This document shows, piece after piece, positions 24,833-34,095 of a stretch of 64,000 nucleotides of DNA. Both the position numbers and the translations under genes were made by a program. The notes under the pieces are model-generated. The model saw only the letters and a program-made list of their open reading frames with translations. It ran no database searches and was not told the DNA's origin. The DNA comes from Candidatus Gastranaerophilales bacterium (GTDB taxonomy: Bacteria > Cyanobacteriota > Vampirovibrionia > Gastranaerophilales > CAJFVJ01), in contig CALUSR010000006.1 of assembly GCA_944323485.1 (NCBI GenBank), positions 1-64,000 of the forward strand. The letters are read 5' to 3'. Within the stretch, counting starts at the first letter, position 1; each line of letters starts with the position of its first letter.

Positions 24833-24836
24833 ATTA

Positions 24837-25721
24837 ATGATGTCTATCGATAACTACAGACACAAACTTACGCCATATTTATTCCTGACCCCCGCTGCAG
24901 TGTTACTGATATTATTTTTCTTCTACCCGTTCTTTCAAACACTGCTCCTCAGTTTTCAGTCTTTTGACTCAAATCTCTACTCACCTGTTTTCTGCGGGGT
25001 TGAGAATTATTCAAAACTCTTTCACTCCAAATCTTTTTTCAAAGTTCTAATCAATACATTCCTGTATATGATTGTTGCCGTGCCAATACTCGTAATATTC
25101 CCGATAATCATCGCCATCGCAATAAATCAAAAAATCAGAGGCATAAGCATCTACAGAGTTATTTTATATATTCCTGCAGTTGTTTCTATCGTTGTTGCAG
25201 CAATTGCTTTCAAATGGCTGTATGCAAACGACGGACTGCTGAACTACTTCATCGGAATACTCGGTATAGACAAAATCGGATGGCTGACTGACCCGAATGT
25301 GGCGTTGTTCTCTGTTATAGCACTCACAATATGGAAAGGTCTCGGATACTATGCCATAATCTATCTTGCAACACTCCTGACCATACCCGACTCGCTGTAT
25401 GAAGCCGCCGATATAGACGGAGCAAATACTTTACAAAAACATCTAAAAATTACAATACCTTATCTCTGGCCTGCGATAACACTTGTAGCAACAATGAGTT
25501 CTATCTCGGCGCTGAAAGTCTTCACGGAAGTCTATGTAATGACAAAAGGCGGTCCGATGGAGTCGACTTCGACAATTGTCTACTATGTTTACAAAGAAGC
25601 GTTCGAAAATCTCAACCTCGGTCTGGCTTCTGCAGGCGGAGTCATCCTGTTGATTATAGCCATGATAATCTCTGTGTTGAACATAAAATGCTTCGAAAAA
25701 GGAGGACCTGATGTTCAATAA
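24837..25721 (+). CDS. ABC sugar transporter permease, MalF/UgpA type (second pair)
   Basis: This 294-residue inner-membrane permease has about six spans. The N-terminal PYLFLTPAAVLLILFFFYP, the EAA loop YEAADIDGANTLQKHLKITIP and the end-of-domain YVMTKGGPMESTSTIVYYV are all CUT1 family features. AAAAGGA precedes two consecutive ATG codons. Divergence from the 13297 permease is large (different loops), so it is not a recent duplicate. It overlaps the next gene by 11 bases. Confidence 0.9.
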   Translation: MMSIDNYRHKLTPYLFLTPAAVLLILFFFYPFFQTLLLSFQSFDSNLYSPVFCGVENYSKLFHSKSFFKVLINTFLYMIVAVPILVIFPIIIAIAINQKIRGISIYRVILYIPAVVSIVVAAIAFKWLYANDGLLNYFIGILGIDKIGWLTDPNVALFSVIALTIWKGLGYYAIIYLATLLTIPDSLYEAADIDGANTLQKHLKITIPYLWPAITLVATMSSISALKVFTEVYVMTKGGPMESTSTIVYYVYKEAFENLNLGLASAGGVILLIIAMIISVLNIKCFEKGGPDVQ

Positions 25722-26550
25722 ACAAAAACTATCAGCACATATCTTCCTTTTGTTCATGTCTTTTGTTTCTCTGATTCCATTTCTATGGTTATTATCAACA
25801 GCACTAAAATCCCCTGAAGAGAACATTTTTGCCTACCCTCCTCAGTTTATCCCTCAAACATTTACACTCGAAAATTTTTCAGGGGTATGGAAACAGGTTC
25901 CCTTCCTTGCTTATATCGCAAACAGCTTTATAGTTGCATTCATCACGGTAATTTTAAATCTTATATTTTCTGCCCTTGCTGCATATCCCCTTGCAAGAAT
26001 GAATTTTCGAGGTAAGACAATTATATTCTACGCAATTCTTGCAACAATAATGGTGCCGTTTCAGGTAATTATGATACCTGTTTATCTCCTTGTTCTGAAA
26101 CTCAACCTCGTTGACTCAACATCAACTTTCGGAGGGTATGCGGGACTTATTCTTCCTTTTGCCGTTAATGCCTTCGGGATATTTCTCATGCGGCAGGCAT
26201 TTCTCTCTATCCCGAAAGAGCTTGAAGAATCAGCCCTGATTGACGGATGCAACGTTTTTCAAATATGGTGGAAAATAATCATTCCTCTCTGCACTCCTGC
26301 ACTTGCTACGCTTGCAGTGTTCACATTTGTCGGAAGCTGGGGAGAGTTCTTATGGCCGAGTATCGTGCTGACAAAACAATCCATGTACACCCTTCCCGTA
26401 GGAATAAACAACCTGCAGAGCATGTTCAGTGCAAACTGGAGATATATTGCAGCGGGCGCAATAATCTCTATCATCCCCATTCTCGCCTTTTTCCTCTCAC
26501 TTCAAAAATATTTCATCAAAGGACAGGCTCAGGGAGCTCTGAAAGACTGA
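25711..26550 (+). CDS. ABC sugar transporter permease, MalG/UgpE type (second pair)
   Basis: This 279-residue permease has the MalG pattern: LIPFLWLLSTALKSPEE, NSFIVAFITVILNLIFSALA, and EAA loop ELEESALIDGCNVFQIWWKI. It is coupled to the upstream permease by overlap. Neither this pair nor the 13297-14998 pair has a binding protein or ATPase next to it, so those partners must lie elsewhere. Its stop codon is immediately followed by the end of a convergent glycosyltransferase-like gene, without a terminator. Confidence 0.9.
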   Translation: MFNKQKLSAHIFLLFMSFVSLIPFLWLLSTALKSPEENIFAYPPQFIPQTFTLENFSGVWKQVPFLAYIANSFIVAFITVILNLIFSALAAYPLARMNFRGKTIIFYAILATIMVPFQVIMIPVYLLVLKLNLVDSTSTFGGYAGLILPFAVNAFGIFLMRQAFLSIPKELEESALIDGCNVFQIWWKIIIPLCTPALATLAVFTFVGSWGEFLWPSIVLTKQSMYTLPVGINNLQSMFSANWRYIAAGAIISIIPILAFFLSLQKYFIKGQAQGALKD

Positions 26551-28218
26551 TTATTTATCCTCGTTTCCGTTTTCACGTCTTATATTTTCAAGCTGTTTTT
26601 GGATATACTCTCTTGCATGCGCCGGAATAATATTATTGCACTGTGACCAGAGATAAACACTATATGGTGAACGGGTTTCATCTTTTATAACACCACAAAA
26701 ACACTTTCCTTCATTTGAGTTGTAGCGTCCATCCCTTTTTTCTTCAAAATATCCGCAGTTCTGGCAAATTTTCAGAGCAAAGCCTCTTGATAAAAGTTTA
26801 TCTGACAACTCTTCTATGGCCCCTGATGTTTTTATATGATTGAGTGAAGTCATACGTTTTTTGTTGAACCACAACACAGCACGAACCAATCCGTCTTCTT
26901 CTATAATCTGCAGCTTGCATCTGCTTCCGTTAGTCAAATAAACATCATAGGCATCCTCAGGCTCTTTATTTCTGTTCATAAAGCCTGATATCCGGGAAAC
27001 TATTTTAACAGGCATTTTTTTTATCATCTCAAAGTTTATATCACGCAGTGCGGGTATCTTCTCAAGAAGCGGCTTAACTTGAACTTTCGCTCCGAGAGGT
27101 AATATCAATTCGCCAAAAAGCTGCAGAGGATAAAGCAAAATCTCCTTGAATTTCACTCTCGCAACCATAACAAGATAAACAGCAGTGAGAACAAATGCTA
27201 TAGTCAAAAAATAAGGTATCTTATAGCTCATTGCAAAATCAGGAATCCCCGAGCAATAAATTAAAAGCCCTAAAAGAACTATCAGCATCAAATCATTTGG
27301 ATAAACAAGAGAAAAGACATATTCCTTGAACTTCACACTGCTTGCTGAGCGGCATATATACTTCATCCCCTGAATAAATGACTTGCAGTTGTATTTCACA
27401 ATGTTGTAATATTTCTTGAACAAACCTGAGAGCGTGGTCTTGTTTTTGTCATAAACTTTTACTTCATCATAGAAAATTGTGGATATATCTGACTTTGCAA
27501 GCAGCATTGAATAAAGATACTCAAAAGACTGATTTTCAACAGTTATAAATCTTATCTTCTCAAGTGTTTCCTGCCTGATAGCCATCACCGACGTATCGAT
27601 AGTAAGCTGAAGTTCAGCCATCGAACGTCCTTTCATAACAATCTCGGAATGAATTTTATCAAGCAGCTTTCTCATTGCAAGCGTCAAACGATTCCCTTCT
27701 TCCTTCGGGACACGATGTCCTATTACAACGGAATAATCTTTCAACACTGCATTTACCTTATCCAAAAGATTTATATCTACCTTGTTCTCTGCATTTAAAA
27801 AAACAAATCCGTTTGTATAATCTGTTGCAAGCACTCTATCAACATACCACTCAATAGCAGCATTCTGTCCGATAGGTTCACCGTCTTCGGAATTTATCCG
27901 CCACAAACGTGCTCCTCCTATTATCTCAAGCAGTTTGGGTGAACCATCAGTACAATTATCAAGAATTATGTTTATTTTATATTTATCCTGAGGATAATCC
28001 TGTCTTTTCAACTGCTCAAGCAGTTCAACAACATCGTTTCCGTTATTATGAGAATAAACTGTAACGTTCAAATTCTGATAATAATTAACTGATGGATACT
28101 TATACTTTATCTTCCAGAGATTATATTTTGATGCACAATAAACTATGTATATACAATACAGCAGATAATACGCCAGAAATAACGATAAAACCACTGATAT
28201 TATGTTAACTAAAAACAA
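26551..28218 (-). CDS. GT2-like membrane protein with degenerate catalytic motifs and a Cys cluster
   Basis: This 555-residue protein starts with a membrane helix (1-30), continues with a family 2 glycosyltransferase-like domain (about 45-270) and two more spans (about 308-360). The fold is suggested by VTVYSHNNGNDVVELLEQL, IILDNCTDGSPKLLEI and VFLNAENKVD, but the metal-binding DxD position reads NAE and no QxxRW motif is seen, so catalysis is doubtful. A C-terminal soluble part carries Cys485-x2-Cys488 and Cys506-x-Cys508, a likely metal site. The start is TTG at 28218 with GGGAGAG upstream. Neighbours are a sugar permease pair and mlaE. It may be an inactive glycosyltransferase or carry a different function. 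Confidence 0.7.
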   Translation of the reverse strand: MFLVNIISVVLSLFLAYYLLYCIYIVYCASKYNLWKIKYKYPSVNYYQNLNVTVYSHNNGNDVVELLEQLKRQDYPQDKYKINIILDNCTDGSPKLLEIIGGARLWRINSEDGEPIGQNAAIEWYVDRVLATDYTNGFVFLNAENKVDINLLDKVNAVLKDYSVVIGHRVPKEEGNRLTLAMRKLLDKIHSEIVMKGRSMAELQLTIDTSVMAIRQETLEKIRFITVENQSFEYLYSMLLAKSDISTIFYDEVKVYDKNKTTLSGLFKKYYNIVKYNCKSFIQGMKYICRSASSVKFKEYVFSLVYPNDLMLIVLLGLLIYCSGIPDFAMSYKIPYFLTIAFVLTAVYLVMVARVKFKEILLYPLQLFGELILPLGAKVQVKPLLEKIPALRDINFEMIKKMPVKIVSRISGFMNRNKEPEDAYDVYLTNGSRCKLQIIEEDGLVRAVLWFNKKRMTSLNHIKTSGAIEELSDKLLSRGFALKICQNCGYFEEKRDGRYNSNEGKCFCGVIKDETRSPYSVYLWSQCNNIIPAHAREYIQKQLENIRRENGNEDK

Positions 28219-28407
28219 AACGACTCTCCCGATTTCGATGGTGCAAACAACAATAATATTTTTACCATTCTATTTTATGACAAACAAAGAGAAAAAGACA
28301 AAAACGCCCAAATATCAGTAAAATTAATTAATAAATCAACATAAAACTCAGTTTAAATATCTCTTCAACTATGTTCAAATGAACTTTTCTGTTATAAAAT
28401 TAAATTT

Positions 28408-29139
28408 ATGATTAAACTAATCGGAGAGTGTACTATCAATCTGTTTGAATCTCTAAAGTTTATATTTTCAAAAAACTTTAGATTCAAAGAGTGTATAAAC
28501 CAAATCGCAAACATAGGCGCAGACTCACTGGCAATAGCAGGCACCATTGTTTTTATCACAGGTGCGGTAATTTCTCTCCAGCTCTCAAAGCAATTTGCCA
28601 TGAGCGGAACAGAAGGCTATATAGGAGGAGTTGTCACTTTTGCGATAATCAGAGAATTGGGCCCCGGTTTTGCAGCTCTTGCAATAAGCGCCCGCTCAGG
28701 CACCGCAATGGCTGCTGAAGTTGCAAACATGAAAATAACACAACAAATAGATGCCATGAAAACGCTGGGAGTATCTCCGATAGGTTATCTTTTTGCTCCA
28801 AGGCTGGCAGCAGCAACAATTGCAATTCCTCTGGTATCAATTATCGCCCAGCTAATAGGGATTATCGGCGGAATAATAGTCGCCTATGCGACCGTAGAAC
28901 TGCACCCTAATATGTTTATATACTCTATATGGACTTTTATGGATGCTAAAGACCTGTTCATCGGAATAATTAAAGCTGCTGCCTTCGGTCTGTTAATCTC
29001 TCTTGTATGCTGTACTCAGGGATATCTTACCAATGGCGGTGCAAAAGAAGTAGGAATAGCCACCACAAAAGCTGCCATGTATTCTACAATTGTCTTATTC
29101 ATCTGCGATTTGATACTCAGTTGGATTTTCTTCACTTAA
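28408..29139 (+). CDS. mlaE: MlaE-type ABC lipid transporter permease
   Basis: This 243-residue inner-membrane permease is of the MlaE family, which moves phospholipids between the two membranes of Gram-negative cells and, in cyanobacteria and plastids (TGD1), in lipid import. It has the family core ITGAVISLQLSKQF, VTFAIIRELGPGFAALAISARSGTAMAAE and DAMKTLGVSPIGYLFAPRL. About five spans are visible. The MlaF ATPase and MCE-domain MlaD are not adjacent. The gap to the downstream DUF512 gene is 13 bases, so the two are probably cotranscribed. Confidence 0.93.
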   Translation: MIKLIGECTINLFESLKFIFSKNFRFKECINQIANIGADSLAIAGTIVFITGAVISLQLSKQFAMSGTEGYIGGVVTFAIIRELGPGFAALAISARSGTAMAAEVANMKITQQIDAMKTLGVSPIGYLFAPRLAAATIAIPLVSIIAQLIGIIGGIIVAYATVELHPNMFIYSIWTFMDAKDLFIGIIKAAAFGLLISLVCCTQGYLTNGGAKEVGIATTKAAMYSTIVLFICDLILSWIFFT

Positions 29140-29152
29140 TAGCAGGTATTTT

Positions 29153-30457
29153 ATGAATAATAAAGTCATAATAGGAGCGGTAAAAAAACATTCAATTGCT
29201 GACGATTTGGGTCTCCAAGCCGGTGATGAAATTTTATCATTCAACAAAACAAAACTGCGGGATATACTCGACTACAAACTCCTTGACTGCTCAGAAGAAA
29301 TAGAACTTCACATCAAATACAAAAACGGAGAAGAAGAAATCTTCGAAATAGAAAAAGACTACGACGAACCATTAGGCATTGAGTTTTCAGAAGTAATTTT
29401 CGACCGCATAAAACCCTGTACAAACCACTGCAAATTCTGTTTCATAGACCAGCAGCCAAAGGGCATGAGAAAAAGTCTTTATGTCAAAGATGATGACTAC
29501 CGCCTGTCCTATTTCCATGGGACTTATGTCACTCTTTCCAATTTAACACAGAGTGACAGAACAAGAATTGAACAGCTCAGACTCGGTCCGCTTTATGTTT
29601 CTGTTCACACAACAAACCCTGAACTGCGGGCCTCTATGATGGGTAACCCCAAAGCAGCAAATATTATGGACGAACTTCGATGGTTAAAACAAATTGACAT
29701 CCCATGCCACATTCAAATAGTCCTCTGCCCTGGTTTTAACGACAGAGAAGAACTCTCAAGAACGCTCAGAGATTTATCTGAACTCAAAGATAATATTTTA
29801 TCGGTAGCAATCGTCCCGCTTGGAATTACAAAATTCAGAGAAAACACAGACCTCACAAAAGTTACGCCAGATAAAGCAAAAGAAGTTCTCGAACAGGTTT
29901 TTGAATTTAATGCCAATATGAAACAAAACTTTGTTCTTCCTTCCGATGAATTTTTTATGCTCGCAGGAAAAGACTTCCCGAAAAAAGAATTTTATCAAGG
30001 ATACAACCAGCTTGAAGACGGAGTCGGCACGGTCAGAATGCTAAGGGACAGCTTCCATAAACTAAAGAAAAAACTCCCACGCTCTATATCAAAAAAAACA
30101 AACTTCACCCTAGCAACAGGACTTCTCGCTTCTTATGCAATGAAGGATATAGTTGATGAATTCAATAAAATAAATAACCTCTCAATAGAACTCGATGTTC
30201 TAAAAAGTTATTTCTGGGGTGATGATATTACTGTTGCAGGACTAATAACAGGTAAAGACATTATCAAAAATCTCGAACAAAAAAGAGATTCTCTGGAGAA
30301 TATTATCATCCCCTCTGTTATGCTGCGAGATGGAGAAGATACATTCCTCGATGATTTGAAAATCGAAGATGTCGAAAAAAATCTCAACACAAAATTGCAC
30401 ATAATCAAAAATCCTTATTCTTTTGAAGAAATGGTCAACCTTGTAAGAAAACTCTAG
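29153..30457 (+). CDS. PDZ-radical SAM DUF512 protein
   Basis: This is a 434-residue cytoplasmic protein. It has an N-terminal PDZ-like segment (about 1-70; HSIADDLGLQAGDEILSFN), a radical SAM cluster motif Cys-x3-Cys-x2-Cys (CTNHCKFC) near residue 90, then the DUF512 part (VAIVPLGITKFREN to GLITGKDI). The combination is typical of a family conserved in cyanobacteria and clostridia whose reaction is unknown; a [4Fe-4S] cluster and SAM cleavage are expected from the family. It sits between mlaE and a glycosyltransferase on one strand with small gaps (13 and 10 bases), suggesting one operon. Confidence 0.92.
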   Translation: MNNKVIIGAVKKHSIADDLGLQAGDEILSFNKTKLRDILDYKLLDCSEEIELHIKYKNGEEEIFEIEKDYDEPLGIEFSEVIFDRIKPCTNHCKFCFIDQQPKGMRKSLYVKDDDYRLSYFHGTYVTLSNLTQSDRTRIEQLRLGPLYVSVHTTNPELRASMMGNPKAANIMDELRWLKQIDIPCHIQIVLCPGFNDREELSRTLRDLSELKDNILSVAIVPLGITKFRENTDLTKVTPDKAKEVLEQVFEFNANMKQNFVLPSDEFFMLAGKDFPKKEFYQGYNQLEDGVGTVRMLRDSFHKLKKKLPRSISKKTNFTLATGLLASYAMKDIVDEFNKINNLSIELDVLKSYFWGDDITVAGLITGKDIIKNLEQKRDSLENIIIPSVMLRDGEDTFLDDLKIEDVEKNLNTKLHIIKNPYSFEEMVNLVRKL

Positions 30458-30467
30458 GAGATTTAAT

Positions 30468-31400
30468 ATGTTACTGAACGAAAACCTGATAAAACTCATC
30501 CCTGACAAAAAACTGAGAAACAAACTCCGCAGCTCTTTTCAGTACAAAATTTTCAACGCAAAGAAATCAAAAGAAAAAATTATTATGACCATTCTTGCAA
30601 AAGATGAAATAGATGTCATCGAAGAAAACATCAAATTTCACCTGAAACAGGGAATAGACTTTATCATCGCAACAGATAACAACTCAACTGACGGCACAAA
30701 AGAGGTTTTCAAAAAATATCAGGAAAAAGGAGTCCTCCATCTTATCGAAGAACCAGACGATGATTTTGACCAGGCAAAGTTCGTCGACAGAATGATAAAA
30801 ATCGCCAAAGAACAATACAACGCCGATTGGGTTATAAACGCCGACGCAGATGAATTCTGGTACTCTTCTCACAATGACTTCAAAAAAGACATCGAAAAAC
30901 TGAAAAACTACAACATCGCAATAATCCCTATGTTCAACATCTTCCCCGAAGCAAAATCTCTCGAAGACGACGAAAAATTCTACCACAACACAAGGGGAAT
31001 TCTCGCAGAGTGCAACACAAGCTCATTCAAATACACAAGCAAATGTATGTGCAAAACAAAAGACTACGAATCAATCGCTCAAGGCAACCACAACGCAAAA
31101 ATGCATAACAAACGTGCTATTGTCTATGATGACATCACTATTTTCCATTACGGGATAAGAACCTACAAACAATTTGAAAACAAAGTTCTAAAAGGACATA
31201 TTGCCCTGCAAAATCAGGAAAAAGAAGTAGGAGTTCACTGGAGAGAATACTACAAAGCCTACGAAGAAGGCAGATTGTTCGAAGTCTACGAAAACTTTCT
31301 CAAAATAAACTACTCAGGAAACTCTTTCAGCGACTCACGGCTCAAAGACTTTATCGAAAACGGGTATGAAAGCATTTCAACTATTTTGGCATCAAAATAG
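30468..31400 (+). CDS. glycosyltransferase family 2 protein
   Basis: This 310-residue protein has no membrane span. The catalytic core reads MTILAKDEIDVIEENI, TDNNSTDGTKEVFKKY and the DxD-type NADADEFWY (Asp-x-Asp intact), the pattern of the short Glyco_tranf_2_4 group that often acts on cell-surface polysaccharides. TAGGAG lies upstream of the ATG. It ends an apparent mlaE-DUF512-GT operon. Its last 20 bases overlap the convergent hypothetical gene. Donor and acceptor are unknown. Confidence 0.88.
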   Translation: MLLNENLIKLIPDKKLRNKLRSSFQYKIFNAKKSKEKIIMTILAKDEIDVIEENIKFHLKQGIDFIIATDNNSTDGTKEVFKKYQEKGVLHLIEEPDDDFDQAKFVDRMIKIAKEQYNADWVINADADEFWYSSHNDFKKDIEKLKNYNIAIIPMFNIFPEAKSLEDDEKFYHNTRGILAECNTSSFKYTSKCMCKTKDYESIAQGNHNAKMHNKRAIVYDDITIFHYGIRTYKQFENKVLKGHIALQNQEKEVGVHWREYYKAYEEGRLFEVYENFLKINYSGNSFSDSRLKDFIENGYESISTILASK

Positions 31401-32151
31401 TACGCCTCTCTTCATTTTGTTTTTTATTTGTATACTTCTCATCAAATGACTTTGCAAAATCTCTGTTCAACAATCCGGCAGCTAAAGATACACTGTTGAA
31501 AACAGATGTTCCCCCCGTTGCAACAGCGTTCATTGCAATAAATTTAAATAATTTAAGAGATACTTTATCTTCAAGCTTAAGCGCCCCAAGTTTGCCAAGA
31601 GGTCCGATACCTCCGATAACCAAACCAAAAGAGGTATCTTTCAGAGCTTTTTTAAATGTATAATCTCCTTCAACTTTATTTGTCGATGCCTCAAAAGCGC
31701 CAAGCCCTACACGGGATAAAACTCCCGTCAATAAAGATAAAATAACCGTTCCTTTTTTCTTCAAAGGAAGCGCAGCCGCTCCCATCACAAGCATACTTGA
31801 AATAAAGTTCATAGCTCCCTGAGATACAGATGATTGCTGTTTTATATATTTTTCAAGAACATTTTTCCCTTCGGCTTGTTCAACCTGACCTGTTTTAACT
31901 TTACTCAAAACATCTTTCACATTCTTTGATCCGCTCTTCATTCCCAAAGCATTCTTCAAATCATCCCATTTTCTTGCAAACCACCCCTGTTTTTTCTGCA
32001 CCTTCTCAAACGTATCAAGGAGAACCCCTCTTTTTATATAAAAATCAGACGGGGCAGACACGCCAAAATCTTCGAATGTTTTACAAAAATTCGAAGACTC
32101 TGGTATTTTGAAACTTGTTAGTTGAGAAGTTACTTCCATTGTTTTTATCAC
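31381..32151 (-). CDS. hypothetical membrane-associated protein
   Basis: This 256-residue protein is not assigned to a known family. The N-terminus (1-60) is polar. Hydrophobic segments rich in small residues lie at about 112-128, 132-152, 175-190 and 203-222 (for example ISSMLVMGAAALPLKKKG). The C-terminus is strongly basic. It starts with GTG at 32151 (AGG seven bases upstream) or ATG at 32139. General style resembles the 1580-2971 protein. It is solitary and overlaps the convergent glycosyltransferase gene by 20 bases. Confidence 0.65.
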   Translation of the reverse strand: MIKTMEVTSQLTSFKIPESSNFCKTFEDFGVSAPSDFYIKRGVLLDTFEKVQKKQGWFARKWDDLKNALGMKSGSKNVKDVLSKVKTGQVEQAEGKNVLEKYIKQQSSVSQGAMNFISSMLVMGAAALPLKKKGTVILSLLTGVLSRVGLGAFEASTNKVEGDYTFKKALKDTSFGLVIGGIGPLGKLGALKLEDKVSLKLFKFIAMNAVATGGTSVFNSVSLAAGLLNRDFAKSFDEKYTNKKQNEERRTILMPK

Positions 32152-32204
32152 ATAACTACCTATTATAATAAAAACAATTCCTTTTTTTTATTGCCAAAGC
32201 AAAA

Positions 32205-33266
32205 TTACATTTTTTTCATAGCATCGGCAATCGAATTTTTATAGTCAGGACGCAATATTCCCACCTCCGTAATAATACCCGAAATGTATTCATTCGGAGT
32301 AACATCAAACGCAGGATTGATTATGTTCACATCAGGGTGACAAATGGTCTTCCCGTTGATGTGAGTAACTTCCTCCCTTCCTCTTTCCTCAATCGGAATT
32401 TCATCACCGTTTTTGATTGATATATCAATTGTTGAAAGAGGAGCGGCAATATAAAAAGGTATATTATGAGCCTTCGCTACCAGTGCAACGGTGTAAGTTC
32501 CTATTTTATTTGCAGTATCACCGTTTGCTGCAATTCGATCAGCGCCCACGACCACAACATCAATCATATGATTTTTCATGAAATATCCGCACATCCCATC
32601 AGTAATAAGAGTCGTAGGAATTCCATCTTCTATCAGCTCAAAAGTTGTGAGTCTTGCTCCCTGCTGACGGGGTCTTGTTTCATCAGCAAACACACGAATT
32701 GTATTATCTTTTGCATAAGCAGAACGAACAACACCAAGAGCAGTTCCATACCCGACTGTTGCAAGAGCTCCCGCATTGCAGTGAGTAAGGATTGTTGCAC
32801 CTTCAGGAATAATCGCTGCCCCAAAATCGCCTATTTTCTTGTTAATTTCGACATCCTGATTCTCGAGCATAACTCCGTTTTTTTTCAAAACTTCGACAAC
32901 ACCGTCTATATCATCACCGCCATAACTTTCAGCGGCTTCAATCTGTTTATCGACAGCCCACATGAGGTTTACTGCCGTCGGTCTTGTTGATTTCAAAAAC
33001 TCCGCACGTTCTTTCAACTTGAGCAAAAAAGTTTTTTTATCCTTTTCTTTTTTTGATAGCTCAATAGCCGCAAGAGTAACCCCATGAGCTCCGGCAATGC
33101 CGATAGCTGGTGCACCTCTTACTATCATAACTTTTATTGCTTCTGCTACTTCCTCGCACTTCGTAAGCTCAATCGTCTCAAAAGAATAAGGAATTTTTGT
33201 CTGATCTATCATCTTCACTGACTCACCGAGCCATTCAATTGTTTTTATTTTTGATTCAAAAGGCAT
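32205..33266 (-). CDS. mtnA: S-methyl-5-thioribose-1-phosphate isomerase
   Basis: This 353-residue enzyme of the eIF2B-like fold converts methylthioribose 1-phosphate to methylthioribulose 1-phosphate in methionine salvage. Signature parts are IKVMIVRGAPAIGIAGAHG, the catalytic Cys in ILTHCNAGALATVGYGTALG and the catalytic Asp in VVVGADRIAANGDTANKIG, plus FDVTPNEYISGIITE near the end. Other salvage genes are not nearby, so it may serve disposal of methylthioadenosine products, or the pathway is split. Its start overlaps the upstream metallopeptidase-like gene by 11 bases. Confidence 0.95.
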   Translation of the reverse strand: MPFESKIKTIEWLGESVKMIDQTKIPYSFETIELTKCEEVAEAIKVMIVRGAPAIGIAGAHGVTLAAIELSKKEKDKKTFLLKLKERAEFLKSTRPTAVNLMWAVDKQIEAAESYGGDDIDGVVEVLKKNGVMLENQDVEINKKIGDFGAAIIPEGATILTHCNAGALATVGYGTALGVVRSAYAKDNTIRVFADETRPRQQGARLTTFELIEDGIPTTLITDGMCGYFMKNHMIDVVVVGADRIAANGDTANKIGTYTVALVAKAHNIPFYIAAPLSTIDISIKNGDEIPIEERGREEVTHINGKTICHPDVNIINPAFDVTPNEYISGIITEVGILRPDYKNSIADAMKKM

Positions 33267-34095
33267 TTTCTTTCTCCGTAAACAGTTCTTTCAAACTTCC
33301 ATAATATCCGTTGTTTAATAACTCAAAAAATTTATCACAACTATGAGGAGCAATACAACTGATTTTTTCGCAATCAAGATACAACCCTTCGACAAACCTC
33401 GCAAAAAGCTCGGTAGGACGATGATAATACTTTGTAAATTTGTTTATCTTGACAGAGATAGCTTTCTGCCTGCGCTGAAGAGATTTTATTTTTATATAGT
33501 CCCTTATCACTACAGGCAGGTTAGGAAAATCTTCGTCTATATTCTTTATATCATAATAGCTCTTCCTCCTCAAAACCGGCGATACAAGAATAATCCTGTC
33601 ATGTTTGAGCAGATAAGAAGCATCTGTTTTGTTTTTCCTGAAAAAATTCTTTGCATACGCAAAATCTTTCGAACGTTGAAATTCGGGATTTTCTTCTTTT
33701 ATAGCAATTTCGAGTTGTTTTATTTGCTTTTTTATTTTTTCTTTTTTCTCCATCAATTCTTCAAAAAGAGAATTTCTATCAACAAAATTAGTTACATCAA
33801 CAAGCTCTTCATAAATCTCTGCAACTTCACAACAATCAAACAGCTTTTCAAGAGTTCCTCCCTGAGAATTTCTCTTGTGAATATCAGGTTCTATATCAGA
33901 GTGTATCTTATGCGCAAATTCATGAATAAGGGTCTGCACTCTTTTTTCTTTCGGAGTCTTCACAGACACATCAATTCTGTTATTAAAATAACACCCCTGA
34001 TGAGAGCGCGCTTTGGTATTTGTTTTGACAACAATCCCCAAAGACTTCAAAAAAGATATCAACTTCTTTTCATCAAATTCTTTTATTTTTTGCAT
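33256..34095 (-). CDS. zincin-like putative metallopeptidase
   Basis: This 279-residue protein contains VQTLIHEFAHKIHSD, a clear HExxH zinc motif, near residue 80. A charged coiled-coil-like helix (about 112-145; MEKKEKIKKQIKQLE) follows, and a C-terminal half in which FARFVEGLYLD could supply a third ligand region. The order resembles ImmA/IrrE-like or phage-type zincins, but no DNA-binding domain is present. Substrate is unknown. It is embedded in an overlapping cutA-zincin-mtnA operon (13- and 11-base overlaps), which implies coupled translation but gives no obvious shared pathway. Confidence 0.75.
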   Translation of the reverse strand: MQKIKEFDEKKLISFLKSLGIVVKTNTKARSHQGCYFNNRIDVSVKTPKEKRVQTLIHEFAHKIHSDIEPDIHKRNSQGGTLEKLFDCCEVAEIYEELVDVTNFVDRNSLFEELMEKKEKIKKQIKQLEIAIKEENPEFQRSKDFAYAKNFFRKNKTDASYLLKHDRIILVSPVLRRKSYYDIKNIDEDFPNLPVVIRDYIKIKSLQRRQKAISVKINKFTKYYHRPTELFARFVEGLYLDCEKISCIAPHSCDKFFELLNNGYYGSLKELFTEKENAF

